Below are positions 11,485-23,200 of a stretch of DNA of 64,000 bases, piece by piece. The DNA lies in contig JAHLKC010000136.1 in the NCBI GenBank assembly GCA_025449115.1, positions 1 to 64,000 on the forward strand. The letters run 5' to 3'. The stretch comes from Chytridium lagenaria (Eukaryota > Chytridiomycota > Chytridiomycetes > Chytridiales > Chytridiaceae). Numbering within the stretch: position 1 is the first letter of the stretch; the number at the start of each line of letters is the position of its first letter. Made by a program: the position numbers and the translations under genes. The notes below the pieces were generated by a model. It saw only the letters and a list, made by a program, of their open reading frames with translations, ran no database searches and was not told where the DNA came from.

Positions 11485-12396
11485 ATGCCAGACAACACCA
11501 CTGTCCGCAAACTCATTGACGAAAGGATCTTACCGCACTTTACAGATGGGTGAGTTAAGACCCAACCCCACAAACATTGCGCAGCTTACACTTTACAAAC
11601 AAGCTCACCCCGCCATCGCCTTACCATCGCCATAGCAGGTATCCCAGGTTCAGGCAAAACAACCCTTGCCTCCCTCCTCAAATCCCAAATTCCCCTCCCA
11701 ACCATCATAGTCCCCATGGACGGCTTCCATCTCACAAGAGGTATGCCATCGTACCTTTATTTTCCAACTAAATCTTGCAAAAGCCCAACTCGACCAACTC
11801 CCTGACCCCTCCGAAGCTCACCGTCGTCGTGGGGCACCCTTCACATTCAATCCTGACGGTACAAAACAAACACATCTTCAAAAATTAACACACCCCGTAG
11901 CTCTCCTCTCCTTAACCCACCGCATTCACACCCAAACCGCTTCCGATCCACCCATCTACGCTCCATCATTCGACCATTCCCTCAAAGATCCCATCGAAAA
12001 CGATATCGAAATCCTGTCAACGTAAAACATCCCATTAACCCCTCCATCCCTCTAACATCCCTTTCACCAACAGCCACCGTATCATCATATTTGAAGGGTT
12101 ATACCTCCACCTCGCATCCCCAGATCCATGGCCGAAACTTGAATTCGATGAACGCTGGTTCGTGCCATGTTCAAAGCAGATCGCGGAACAGAGGCTTGTG
12201 AAACGGCATGTGGAGACGGGGGTGGGTAAGTAAAAAAATGGTTTGTTTGTTTTGTTTGTTTCCATAATTGACGTTCCGTTTTTTCCCAGCTCCCAACGCC
12301 AAAGCCGCACTTGACAGGATCCGAAACAGCGATATGATCAACGCGGATCTCATCTTGACGAACCGTCTCCCGTCAGACGTGGAAGTCACGCTATAA
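11485..12396 (+). CDS. YFH7: P-loop kinase of the uridine kinase/Yfh7 family
   Basis: The family comprises small P-loop ATPases/kinases related to uridine kinase and phosphoribulokinase; yeast Yfh7 is a member of unknown substrate. The chosen start, ATG 11485, gives LIDERILPHFTDG, followed by a short intron and the Walker A block IAIAGIPGSGKTTLAS near 11625-11670. Next is VPMDGFHLTR, the substrate-side motif typical of the family, then an intron, AHRRRGAPFTFNP, another intron, PIYAPSFDHSLKDP, and after a third intron IIIFEGLYLHLA (Walker B-like) with DERWFVPC. The last exon reads RIRNSDMINADLIL and closes at 12396. Exons are joined by four GT-AG introns of roughly 40-75 nt. The frame between the first exon and the Walker A exon is off by one base, so the first junction may contain a base error. 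About 240-250 residues fits the family. Confidence 0.75.
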
Positions 12397-13046
12397 ACAT
12401 ATAGAACACCCCGTTTCTCTCAAATTTTAATAAACCCGCTTTACTTGGCGTCGATCGTTTTCTGTCAGTACGCCTTTTCTTCAATGCGTGAACCAACCGA
12501 GCCATATGCAGCTCATGCTCATTGTTCTACAGTAATTTGAAAACAGAACACGACGAAAACACAGGTTTATAAGCCCCAAGTTTTAAAGCAAATCGAAAAC
12601 ATTATAACGACGCCCAAAAAAAAGAGTGTGGGTGCAAGAGCAAGAGTTTAACTTAAAGAGCACACCGTCCATTTTTCTTGGTTTTTTTCTTAGAATTGTT
12701 AGGGTGTTTAGTTTTAAGTTTTTGCGACTTTTTGTCTGCTCTATTTTCTTGTGAATAGGTAAGAACGGGGGGGGGGGGGGACAAAACAAAATAAATAGAA
12801 TAATATAGCCAAAAGCCTATCCATCAACCTAAAACACTTGAAAGCGAATTTGCCAAACCCCAAAATAAGAAAACTAAAGAAAATATGGCGTCATGGCCAA
12901 GTAGAGCAATAGAGAAAAGAAAGAAATAAAGATGAAAACGCCATAAAACCCCCCAAAAAAAAACCAAGCAATCAAGTAGAACGAGCAATGAAAAGATGCG
13001 ACCCCGTCTCCTTCCATTCAAACGCACCCTTTCAAAAAAACATCAT
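12397..13046. other. Intergenic region with a G homopolymer
   Basis: This convergent gap of about 650 nt holds an AATAAA at 12429..12434 after the P-loop kinase gene, a run of about a dozen G near 12767-12780, and T-rich sequence. I see no gene in it. Confidence 0.5.
12429..12434 (+). terminator. AATAAA polyadenylation signal of the P-loop kinase gene
   Basis: A canonical AATAAA lies 33 nt downstream of the stop codon in a T-rich context. Confidence 0.45.
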
Positions 13047-15522
13047 TCAGCACCCCACTCTCCTTCCATACAAAAACTCCCTCTCCCCAACATTCACCTC
13101 AACCCTCCACCCCCACACGCAGAAACCGTCGGACACAACCTCCACCCCCTCTCCCGGGTCTTCACAACCCCCTCCCCCGTCTCCCCACCCACCTTCCATT
13201 CAACGTCACAAACACATCCCCCCTCCCATCAACACCAACCCCAACCGTATCCCCCCTCCCAAACCGATACGACGTCTCCAACGTCGCAGCAACGGCTACA
13301 ATCGTCGAATGAATCCGACACCGCGGCGCATCAGGGAAAAACGCGCTACTTCGACGGGTACTAGGTGGGACGGGGAGAGCCGTGAAGGAACGTGGGGAAC
13401 TGGTGACACTGCTAATGGTGCTGGTGGTGGTGTCGCATAAACAATCTTCATCAACTCCACGGCCACCTTGATTGGTTCCATCGTAAATTCGTCCATCGTC
13501 GCTATGGTATCCGACGCTCCCAAAATCCCAGCCAACGTGATGAAACGCAGAGTAAGGGTGGACGGCGAGTCCGACCGCGATGAATGTGAGGGGGTCACCG
13601 CCTTCTAGGATGGTGACCTCGAAATAAGTGCCAGGGGGGGGATCGTCGGTTTGATTCATGGGACGACGGAGTGGGGTTGGGGATTGAAGGACTCGAGGGA
13701 CCATTGGACCGTTGTTAGGAAATTCGTAGATGTGTGGGGAACGGGGGGGGTCGGATGTGGGGATAAGTTCGGTGAAAAGGTTGTCGTCGTCCGTGTCAAT
13801 GATGCGGTGGGGCCGGAGGTAAGGGTCAACGCGTTCGTCGTATATGGTGGCAACGAGGGGTTTGATGAGCCATTCTTTCAGCCCTTTTTTCTCGAGAGAG
13901 TTCATCCCGCCATCATCCCCGTCCTCCCAGAACCGTCTCCGTAAATGCGGTGGAACAGGTATAACATCCTTGACGCATTGCATCTTCCCAGTATAGTGTC
14001 GTCCATCCGATAACCCCCGCTTCATAATATTTAATCCCTCCATTCTAATCCTCATCATATCATTCGCAGGTTCATACAAAAACCTCTTTTTTTCGACCCC
14101 TCCCGCAAACTCACCCAACAGGTTAAACTCCATATCCACAGGTCCACTCGCTCCAGCACAAGCATGCCATGCCGACCTAAATCCTTTTATGGTTCGATCA
14201 ATCCGATGCGGGGCGTCCCCAACCCATTCCCCGTTTTTAGTGAAAAACACCACACCCTGTGTGGAGTGGGGTGCTTTCATGGTGGTTTGTGGGACGAAAC
14301 CGCAACCAATAACATCGCCGTAGGTGTAGGGCGGTGCGAATTGGTAGGTCTCGCCGTCGCGATGACCGAGGGCGAGGAAACCGTCTTCGGATTGATAGCC
14401 GAGGGAGTTGGGGAGGGAGCCTGGGAGGTGGTGGCTGGAGGAGTTGGAGAGGGAGACGCCGATACGGGCGTGGAGGGGTGTTGGAGGTGTGTTGGGGATG
14501 GGGATGATGGTGACCTCGTAGTAAAAGAAACCAGAGGTTGGGTCGTATGGGGTTGTGAGGGAGGTTGGGATGGGCTGGGATTTTGTGAGGGGGATGAGGT
14601 GGAGGGGAAGACGGGAGTGGACGGAGCGGGAAAAGTAATGCCGCATGCCTTTGTAGACGCGACGGGTTGAGGGTGGAGTTATAGTTGTGGGGAGGTGCTC
14701 GGCGGGGTGAGTCTGTTGATTTGGATGGGGGTGGGAAATGGTGTCCATGTCAACGTCGTCGTTTTCGACGGGTCCGTGGAGGGTTTCGAGGCTATCGTAT
14801 TTCCTGACTTGGAGGGAGATGTCAAAGAATTGGGAGAGTGGGAGGGGGTTGAAACGAATGCGAAGCCCGGATCGATCTAATTTGCGGATGCCGTCGCAGA
14901 TAAAATCGAGGAGGGTATGATAGGATTCTAAAGGCTCTGCGGGTTGAGGGAAGGAATGAGAGTTGTCAAGGGTTCCTTTGAGGATCATGGATTCGGCGAG
15001 TTTTGTGGGGATGGTGTCGGTGACTAGGAGGTTTGTGAGACGGCATAGCGTATCGGAGAATGGTGATATCCAGACTGAGCCGTCAGGAAGAGACACCGAG
15101 GCGATGGGAGGGATCCTTGTGTCGTTTTTTCCATCATCTTGATCCTCTTGCACGTCCTCCTCCTGTTCAATATCCACCTCCACCATTGTTTCGCAGCTCG
15201 ACGCAGCGTCATCGTCCCAGACTTCTGCTGTGCCCCCATGTCCAGAATTTTTCGCATCTGACTCTGTGCTTGCTGTTTTCAAAGCACCCTGGACTGCTTT
15301 AAGGATGGCAGCTGGTAATGGGTCACAGGAGGTGATCGTCATAGTGCAGAGGTTTCCGGCATCTCCGAGTAGGATGGTCGACCTTGCTGCTCGACATGAT
15401 GATGACAAGGTAAGGAAGGCAGAGATGTCGAGGTACGAGGTGATTGCAAAAATGAGTTCTGGTGGGAGGCCAAGAAGCATTGGGGTCGGTGGCGATGGAG
15501 GAATTGCAGTTTGGATGCCCAT
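13047..15522 (-). CDS. F-box protein with two SPRY domains
   Basis: F-box proteins couple substrates to SCF ubiquitin ligases through Skp1; SPRY domains bind partner proteins. The first ATG is at 15522 (MGIQTAIPP). Residues about 13-55 form an F-box-like helix set (LLGLPPELIFAITSYL, AFLTLSSSCRAAR). After an acidic linker comes one SPRY domain (FYYEVTIIPIPN, SLGYQSEDGFLALG, DVIGCGFVP, VVFFTKNGEWVG), then an additional linker and a second SPRY domain (YFEVTILEGG, DFGSVGYHSDDGRIY, GDVFVTLNGRWVG). The frame closes at 13162 inside a G-rich tract. One base further on, the same strand continues with WRVEVNVGEREFLY, the expected last strand of a SPRY fold, and stops at 13047. I therefore take 13047 as the end and treat the break as a homopolymer error. 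The gene appears to be a single exon of about 820 codons, unusual here. Confidence 0.75.
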
Positions 15523-16271
15523 CACTGTATGACTTTTTTTTGTTGTGTCAATGGACAAAGACAGGGATACTATAGTTGTCTAAAAGGTTGTAATCTATGA
15601 TGGAGCCCAAAAGGCCGGCCCGTCGTTAGTACAGGCTGCTTTAACCGTAGGTCTGTTAAGAGAGAATTAGGATGGACGATGATGGGGAGGTTAGATCTCA
15701 AATTGACTCTTTGCCCGGAGGTATGATCGGTGGTGTCTCCCTACCAATTGTATTTTGCTTTATCAGAAAAGTTTATCTGCTGCGAGTGGCCTCCTGAGAT
15801 GACACTTGACACTCGTCTGAGGGATGGATGACGGACAGAGGTTATTAATTATTAAGCAAAAAGGAAAAGAAAGGATGTTGAGACCAGAGTATGTGGTGTT
15901 GTTTCTGTGTTTTATCCTCATGAAACACGGGGCGCTTGTTGTTGACGCGAAAAAAAAAAAAACAAATTTCACGCGTGAAAATACATTCGTGACGACGTGA
16001 TAAAAAAAATAAAAATAAAAAATAATAAATCTATATTCCGAAGAAAGAGTAATGGAATATGGTAGTCACTTGCACGTGAAAGCGTGTAACGATAGTAATA
16101 CTCGAGCACACGAGCTTTGCAAAAAGATTTTTTATATTTATTTAAATCTCTCTTTTTGTATTTTATTTTTATAGTTGCTGCTTGGCTCTCTTGCTTTTTT
16201 TTTCTTCTTCTTTTTATTATTTGTATTTATTTTTTTATTTGGCTTGGGTTTTAAATAATTAATTAAAAAAA
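15523..16271. other. Divergent intergenic region
   Basis: About 750 nt between the F-box gene (minus) and the His-rich gene (plus). The plus side becomes extremely A/T-rich from about 15950 to 16270. No gene or RNA is apparent. Confidence 0.5.
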
Positions 16272-19009
16272 ATGGGCCATCATCATCAACAGGCAGAGGA
16301 AATAGAGGAAAATGATGACTATTATTATACCACTGCAACAACCATCGACCATCATCATCACTACAACCACCATCACCACCACCACCACCACCACCGTCAT
16401 CAGCAGCATCCCACCATGGACCACCTCAGCATGAACCATCACCAGCATCAACAACAGCAACAGCAACAACGCATCCTCTTGTCTTTTCAAACTCAAAAAA
16501 CTCAGCATTCCTCCTGTGACAATCATAACCATCACCACTGCACCTACCCACCTCCTCAAACAGACGTCCATGTGGAGGCTAACAACATGGAGAAGACTCC
16601 TCCGTCATCAGATTCTCTAAAGCAACAGAGGGAGCTTTAATGGTGGGCCATTCCCGATGTGCACGAACACGGAATAGAAGCACGTTAAAGTCAACCAGCA
16701 TCAAACGCACTCGGACTTCCTCGGATTCACCTTCTCCACAATCGTCCTTTAAGCCCTTCAGCTCGACTCAACCATCTCATTTCTTTCAACTCAAAACTAC
16801 ATCGTCCTCCTCCTCTTCCTCCTCCCCTCATCGTCTTCTTCTCTCTCACCATCCTCTGCTTCCTCACCTTCATTCCATCTGTCCCAGACTGCCGCAGCCC
16901 TTCTTGATTCTGACGTCACAGCCTCCCTCTGCCGCCGCATGACCTCTCTTCGACCCGCTCAGCGTCCATCACCGTCGTCTGTTGGAGTATGGGATTTCGC
17001 GGGCCGCTCGCGTGCCGGAAGGGGGGGTCAAAGGGGACACGTGTCACCACCCTCATCATCTCCACCACCTCTTTCATCAACTCTGGCTGGATTGGAGGCC
17101 CACATGAATGACGCTCAACGCGTTCTTGAAACCTCCATGGCCTTTTTATCATCCATGGCTTCCGCCATGCCTCCTGCCCATGGCTTAACAGCATCCGCAG
17201 CAGAACCATTATCCTCTTTGGCCTTTTTGAGCCACCTCATCACATTTCTGCGTCATCGTCCTCATCACCCTCGTCCAGGAGAACAAGCCCACCTCTCATC
17301 CCTTCCTTTCCGTCGTCACCCAACAGCGCGTCTGTTGGAACAACACCTAGACGAAACACCACCCAGTTTTTGTATACAGATGCAGAAGGGTCGCCACCTG
17401 GATCGCCAGCACGTCAAATGCATCGCTCACCTCTTTCCCCATCATCGCATCCCCAACAACATTTACAGCACCAGCCTTCGCAATTTGAGTACTCCCATCA
17501 TGGCCACTCTTCTTTAATGGGAGATGACACCACTAGCTATCCATCGACAAGGCCCATGGAGCCACCAGCAGAGTTTCATCATCGCCACCGTGTCGTCTCC
17601 CTGTCCTCCTCATCCTTCACATGCTCCCCCATTTCCTCCGCAACAGCCACCGCCACCCCCAATAGTCCCAAATGCATGAACGCCACCACAGTTCTCCCAC
17701 CACATATTGACAGTGATGATTTTGGTGACGACGAGGAACTGACAGAGACGGATTTCTTTGTCGACCCTCTCTATCCACCACCTAGAGTGGATCACCGGAA
17801 CGCCGCACAGGATGCAAAATTGTCGGAATACCTCGCGGCGGCTTTCTTTATGGAGGACTTGGGGGAGAGGGGGGGCGAGGGGCTTGCTCAAAGGTCGGCC
17901 TCGTCGCCTGGTGCGTCGTCGCTGACAGGCGGGGAACAACCACGCCCGTGAGGAATCGACAACGTCAACGAGGGGCAAGGTCGTCGCCTGCCACGCCGAC
18001 GGTCCAACCCCGTAGTCTAAGACGCGACGAACCGTCCACCCCACGTCCCCCGCATGTATACGCCATTCCTTCCGCATCCACGACAACTACCACGACAACC
18101 GCCACCACCACGACGCCCCCATCTCCCACGACTCTGGTGGCGACGCTGTTGGGTGTGATGGCGGTTTGTTTGAAATTATTGCTGACTGTGTATATTTTTG
18201 CGCTTTCTTATGCGGTTGGAATTGTGATTTATGGGTGTGGGGGTGTGCCTGGGGTTGTTGGGGCTGTTGCAGGGGGAATTTTGGGGACGGGGCGAGCTGT
18301 TGTTGGGGTTGCGGGACGCGCGGACGGTGGGGGAGGGGGGTTGTGAGGAAGGTCGGGAGTTTTTTGGGGAGTATGTGGATCCAATGTGGAGTGTTTTTTT
18401 CATGTTTTTTTTTTTTTGTTTTTTTTGTTTTTTTTGTTTTTTTTGTTTGAATTTGAAGTTCTTCTTTTGTTTGCGATTTTTTGGTTTTAATTGGGGCTTA
18501 GAGAATTTCAAACTTTGTTATTGAAGGCTGCTTTGTGTTGATACTTTCCGATGGTTTTTCACTGACTTTTGTTTTTTATGTAAGTGTCAATCGCGTGTTT
18601 GACACATATATCCCTGTAGCGATGGAACGGATCAACCATATCCGAGCGGCGGCGTCCTCATCCACGTCCGGTTCCTCGACGGCATACCGGGACAGGGTCG
18701 ACGCCGTCACCTCTTCGATCGCCTGATAGACGGAGACCGAGGGAGGAAGGATGGGCTGATGTTGATGAGGAGGATGATGTTGTTGTTGGAGGATGGAGGA
18801 TGGGTGAGGAGGAGGAGGAGAGGGAGGGTGTTCATGGACGACGTGGGGTTGATGGGAGGGTTGTGGGACAGGAGGAAGAGGAGGAGATGGGAAGGGATGG
18901 TGTTGGGATGTTGAAGAGGGTGAGAAAGTTGGCGTCGAGGAGTAGTGTTTTGAGTCGGGCGAGTAGTTCTGTGTCGTATGATAGTGGATATGGGGAGATG
19001 GGAATTTAG
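16272..19009 (+). CDS. His-rich, Ser-rich membrane protein of unknown function
   Basis: I do not recognise this protein. The start at ATG 16272 opens with a His-rich segment: a run of nine His plus many nearby His and Gln, which could bind metal. Reading continues through several frames. A Ser/Pro/Thr-rich middle holds LEAHMNDAQRVLETSMAFL (about 17090-17150) and an acidic patch DSDDFGDDEELTETDFF (about 17712-17762). Near 18135-18240 there is a strong membrane segment (TLLGVMAVCLKLLLTVYIFA), followed by a Gly-rich stretch. An intron containing a T8G repeat (about 18390-18590) separates this from a short exon with MERINHIRAAASS and a last Ser-rich exon ending SYDSGYGEMGI. Frame changes near 16640, 16900, 17360, 17950 and 18340 are not all explained by introns. 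The gene could be one gene with base errors or two adjacent genes. Confidence 0.4.
18404..18448 (+). repeat. T8G-type minisatellite inside an intron
   Basis: Runs of eight or more T separated by single G residues repeat four to five times. The tract lies in the likely intron of the His-rich membrane protein gene and could act as an over-long pyrimidine tract. Confidence 0.7.
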
Positions 19010-19952
19010 TGATGCATGGTTTAGTGGTGTATGGTGAAATTTTTGGGTAGATTGGTGAAGGGATTTGGTTTTTTTGTTTGTTTTTTTTTCTTGAGTGACA
19101 GGGGACGGGGTTTAAGCTATCTTCATATTTTCTTATTGTTGTTGTTTTTGCGTGCGTTTTGCTGCTTTTTTTCTCTATGGGATGTGATATGTCCCAGCAC
19201 CTCGCCGCGGTTCACCTTGCTTCATTTATTTTTGTGTTTTTGTTTTTTGTTTTTTTCGTGAGAGAGAGAGAGAGAGAGAAACCAGATTGGGTATTTTTCC
19301 GTTTTTTTTTTGTTTTTTTTTGCGTGTTTTTGTGTTTGGGTCGGGTTGCATGGAACATATCTTATATATATCCGGTTTCCAATTTAGTGTTGTGTGTGTG
19401 TTTTTTTTAGGATGAACGGTTTTTGGGACGATGATGGTTATTTTTTGGTGAAAGGTTGGCGAAAAAGACTTTTTATGTGTTTTCTTTCTTTTGCGAGAGG
19501 CTGTATGGATAAGATAGCGGCCGGTACGTAAGGTCTGGTCATAAAAAAAAAGGGAAGGAGACTATCACCGCAAAGAAAAACTGAGAATAGAAGTTCAAAC
19601 ATTGTCCATAGGATCATCCGTCATCCACAGTTTTTCTATCACGTAAAAACGCGTTGGAAAAGAGCAGGGGGGAATTTACGCGAAATGACTTTTTTAAATG
19701 TACTTTTCTTTATTTGAGAGAGGCTATTGGGACATGAGGGGGGTTGTAGATTAATAAGAAAAAAGCATGGGAATTTTACAGTAAATAGGGATTTCTTTGA
19801 ATATGTGTAAAAAAATGGATTTGAAAAAAAAAAGGAGGATATTGGAAGGTGAGATTTTAAAAAAAAAAGGAGAGGGGGAAAATGTTAAACTTTGACAAAG
19901 TTAAGGGTGTGATTTTAACCGAGTCCATCTGTTTAATGCCTCCATTGTAATC
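19010..19952. other. T-rich intergenic region with GA repeat
   Basis: This convergent gap of about 940 nt is dominated by T-rich and A-rich tracts. It holds a GA dinucleotide run at about 19258-19279. Short frames in it encode Phe/Val runs only, and no gene is supported. Confidence 0.5.
19258..19279 (+). repeat. GA dinucleotide microsatellite
   Basis: About ten consecutive GA units, in non-coding sequence. Confidence 0.8.
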
Positions 19953-22483
19953 TCAGTCAAAGTTCAACAGCCCACATACTTCAGTCCTAACACATCCACG
20001 CTGGCACACGAGATCTGGAGGGGAAGGGTTTGTAACGGTCTGACTGTTTGGGGTGCATGAAATGAGGGTGCGATGAACGCGGTCGTTTCGGGACTTGCGG
20101 CATGGGTCCTCGAATGGGACGTTGGGAGATGTCGGAGCAGAGGAAAAGGTTGAGTGATGTGAGGTCCATAAAGAAGGGTGTTGGGGTGAGGAGATGGTGG
20201 ATGGCGTTGAAATGCATGAAGAGGAGATATGTGCTGGAATATCGGATGGTGGGGGTTGAAGCAGGAAACTAAAAAAATCTGACCCTAAAGTGGTGGTTTT
20301 ACCAATAAACTCGGTCGTCAAAGTATTGTATGTTGAAGTTGTTAAGTTATCGTCTCTAGCTGTCTTCCAACTTTTGCGGTTGAGGTTCCTAGTGGTGGTT
20401 CTCGTGGTGGTGGAAGCCGCAGGGGCCTTGTCAGAGTCCACCGATATTTCATCCGACTTTTGTTGAGGAGTAACGGGTGTTTGAGTGACAGGCACGAGTG
20501 AGTTTTGGGAAATGTTTGTGGAGTTCGAAGACGATGGAGATGGAGGGTCCTGAGTTTTGGCATTATCGAGCAAGTCGGCAAAAAAGTTGCGGTTCCTCCA
20601 AGAACTCGCGCACGCGCTGCGATTGGTACTAGACTGCCTAGGTTTGTCTTTTGAAAGTAAACTCATTTTAATACCCTTTGTTGGGTCAACATTGTCCCTG
20701 TGGTCATCCGTGTCTTCTGATGCGCAAGGTGAAGAAGCTTCCTCAGTACCGCTTTCTTGTAGCAAATAGCCAAACAAGCTGGTCTCCAGATTCTGGGGAG
20801 AAAAGATCGATTTTTCAGGTTTAGCCTCTTTTTGCGCCATTAAAGATATCTTTTCATCCGACAGTTTATGTTGACGCATTGAGTTGGTAGACGCGGTGTT
20901 GGATGACGTTGAGCAAGTGGATGAATCCGGAAAAAAATCTGCACTTGTTTCTGATAGAGAGACGGTAGGCGCGTTGGTGTCACGCTGAACGAAAGCGTTG
21001 GCGACTCGTAAGAAAGGCACAACTGCGGTAGATGAGCCATCAACATCAAACGGCGCCGTATAAAACTGTCTCTCATCGCCTTTAGCGAAAGGAGATGAAC
21101 CAGCTTGAGTCTGACGAGGCTGCCAACCCTCCATCCCACCCTCGGACGAGTCATCCATCGGAGCTTGCTGCCTCATATTGAAAGCCCCGCTAGTCTGAAA
21201 CTGCTGTTCGTTGGACGAGTCTTCATCATCCGAAGAATCATCCTCAACAGGTATCTGAGCCGGACGAAAGTCAGCATAGATATCACACTTTCGGTTAGAG
21301 TTTTCGTAAATGTACATCCTGATGTTGTCCAAATAAAAATCCTTCCATTCCTTATCACTGATGAGATCCTGAAGAACTGTAGTTGTATTCTTCCTGTCTT
21401 GGACAATGTTTACTCTGTTTTCTTGAACCGCGAATTTAACTTGACGCGCCTCCTCGTGCATCCAGAGGAAGTTGTCGTTGCAGGCTTTAAGTTGGATTTC
21501 CACGAATTTCCTGGCCTTTTCAAAGGCTGCGATGTGGGCTGCCACGGTTTTCTCAAGCACTTTAACCTTGTCGTTAAGGGAAGTGTCGTATTCAGGAATT
21601 TCGTAGCCAGCAGCAGAGTCTTTAAGGATTGTGAAGGGTTCACAAATCTCTTCCGTCTGCGTTTCCGTGTTGACTGTTAGCCGTGTGGGAACGTCTGCGT
21701 CTACGAGAGTCTTCTGCATCTCTTGACGCTCCACAAGCAACGGAGAGACCGATGGCGTGATTGTATCAACGTGGTTGTCAGCGACAGTAGCCTCAGAGGA
21801 AGCCGCCTGAATATTTTCTTGTTGACTACCTGGTGACGCGTCGTTGGCTTCACCACCCTCTGCGGACGATATCTGCACCATCTCGTCGGCATCAAAATTG
21901 ACTTCATCATCAAGCTCTCCCTCGAGATCGAGCTCTTCAGCCAAAGCATTATCAATCTCATCCTGAATCTCAGCATCAATCCTCTCCTCAAGCGAGCAAC
22001 CAAACTCTTCACCCTCCTTCCCATCCTCCCCTTCCTCTTTCTCCCCTTCCTCATCCCCCTCCCCATCTTCCCTCTGCTCCCTATACAACATCCCCCTCAA
22101 ATCCTCCTCAGAAGCATCAAAAGCCTGGATCTTTGTCCACCTCTTCTGCGTCTGACTCTCAACAACAACAGGTTTCCCAGGCCCATTGCAGGCCGTTCCG
22201 TCCTCCTCGTCTTCTGCACGACCTTACACCCATGGTTCATTCCAACTCCATCAATGACTTGCGAAATGATCTTGACCTTGACATCAACTTCTCGAACAAT
22301 GGTTAACGTGACAGGACCAGTGAGTTTCTCTGGTGTTCGTTTCATGGGCTCCTTGATGCCGTTCTTCTCTTTGGCTTGTTGAAATGATGGGGAGACGTCA
22401 TCACTCATGGCGTCTACCTTGAGGACCGTCTTTGGAGAAGCAATCATAGCCTTGACTTTTACCTACAAGAAATGAGCTGCACG
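19953..22483 (-). CDS. Acidic coiled-coil protein of unknown function
   Basis: I do not recognise this gene. An upstream exon near 22448-22460 reaches ATG 22447 in frame through a GT-AG intron (acceptor CTTGTAG at about 22460-22466); its true first exon is unclear. The first part reads GPVTLTIVREVDVKVKII. One frame change near 22210 leads to KPVVVESQTQKRWTKIQAFD and SEEDLRGMLYREQRE, then a very acidic tract. Around 21390-21640 a helical region (VKVLEKTVAAHIAAFEKAR, EIQLKACNDNFLWMHEEAR) predicts a coiled coil. A Ser/Thr/Pro-rich C-terminal half ends at 19953. The 715-codon reading is uninterrupted, so the main body is reliable, but the N-terminus and the 22210 junction are not. Confidence 0.5.
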
Positions 22484-23200
22484 CGACAGCTATAACGTTC
22501 TTACCCCTCAAACGTATTGATGCAAGGCTGTAGTGATGAAGGGATAAGGCAACTCTCCAGTGTTGGTAGAAAATAGAATATTACGAATCTGTAAGGCCTC
22601 ACCTTCACAGCCACTCTCTTGTAAAAGTTGAGAAAGCAGGGATGGACGCGAGATTGCCGGTATTCATTGATTTACATTTTGGGATTTGTAAAAGGCCACC
22701 CGCAGAAGTTGAATCACGACAACATCGTTTTTTTGTAGTATCGATGAAATAACATGGTTTTCGCGTGCAACAAACTCCTGTAGATACATTCTAAAGGCGG
22801 ACTGTCATGCCGGAAGATTGAGAGGCGTGTGAGACAACAGTAGCGGCACACTTGTTTTACCATCCGTCCTTACAAAATCTTAATCCGTTTTCTTCAACCA
22901 CAACAGTCCACGTTCTCAACAACGACGAAGACTTTAGTAATAATAAAGGCACTGACATTCTCTTTCACAAAAAACTGTCACAAAACAAACATCGGCACTC
23001 CACAGATGTAAAGCCATACAAAACAAAAGGCGTTGTTCTATGGAAAAAAATCAAACAAAAGCGTCTCCTTTTCTAGAAAAGCAAAAGCAAAAGCTATCCG
23101 AAAACAAAAACACAAGGAGGTGAAAACCTTTCTTTTTTCCAAGAAAAACGTTTTAAAAAAAAAAGATAAAGAGGAAATATAGGATGCGTTTACTTTCCGT
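22484..23200. other. Intergenic region downstream of the glutamine synthetase gene
   Basis: About 700 nt between two minus-strand genes. The part at 22850-23190 is A-rich on the plus strand and probably includes the 3' UTR of the glutamine synthetase transcript. No gene is visible. Confidence 0.45.

Noticed and set aside
14164..14880. Plus-strand frames opposite the F-box/SPRY gene
   Set aside because: Composition (Gly, Val, Glu runs) is what the antisense of SPRY coding sequence gives.
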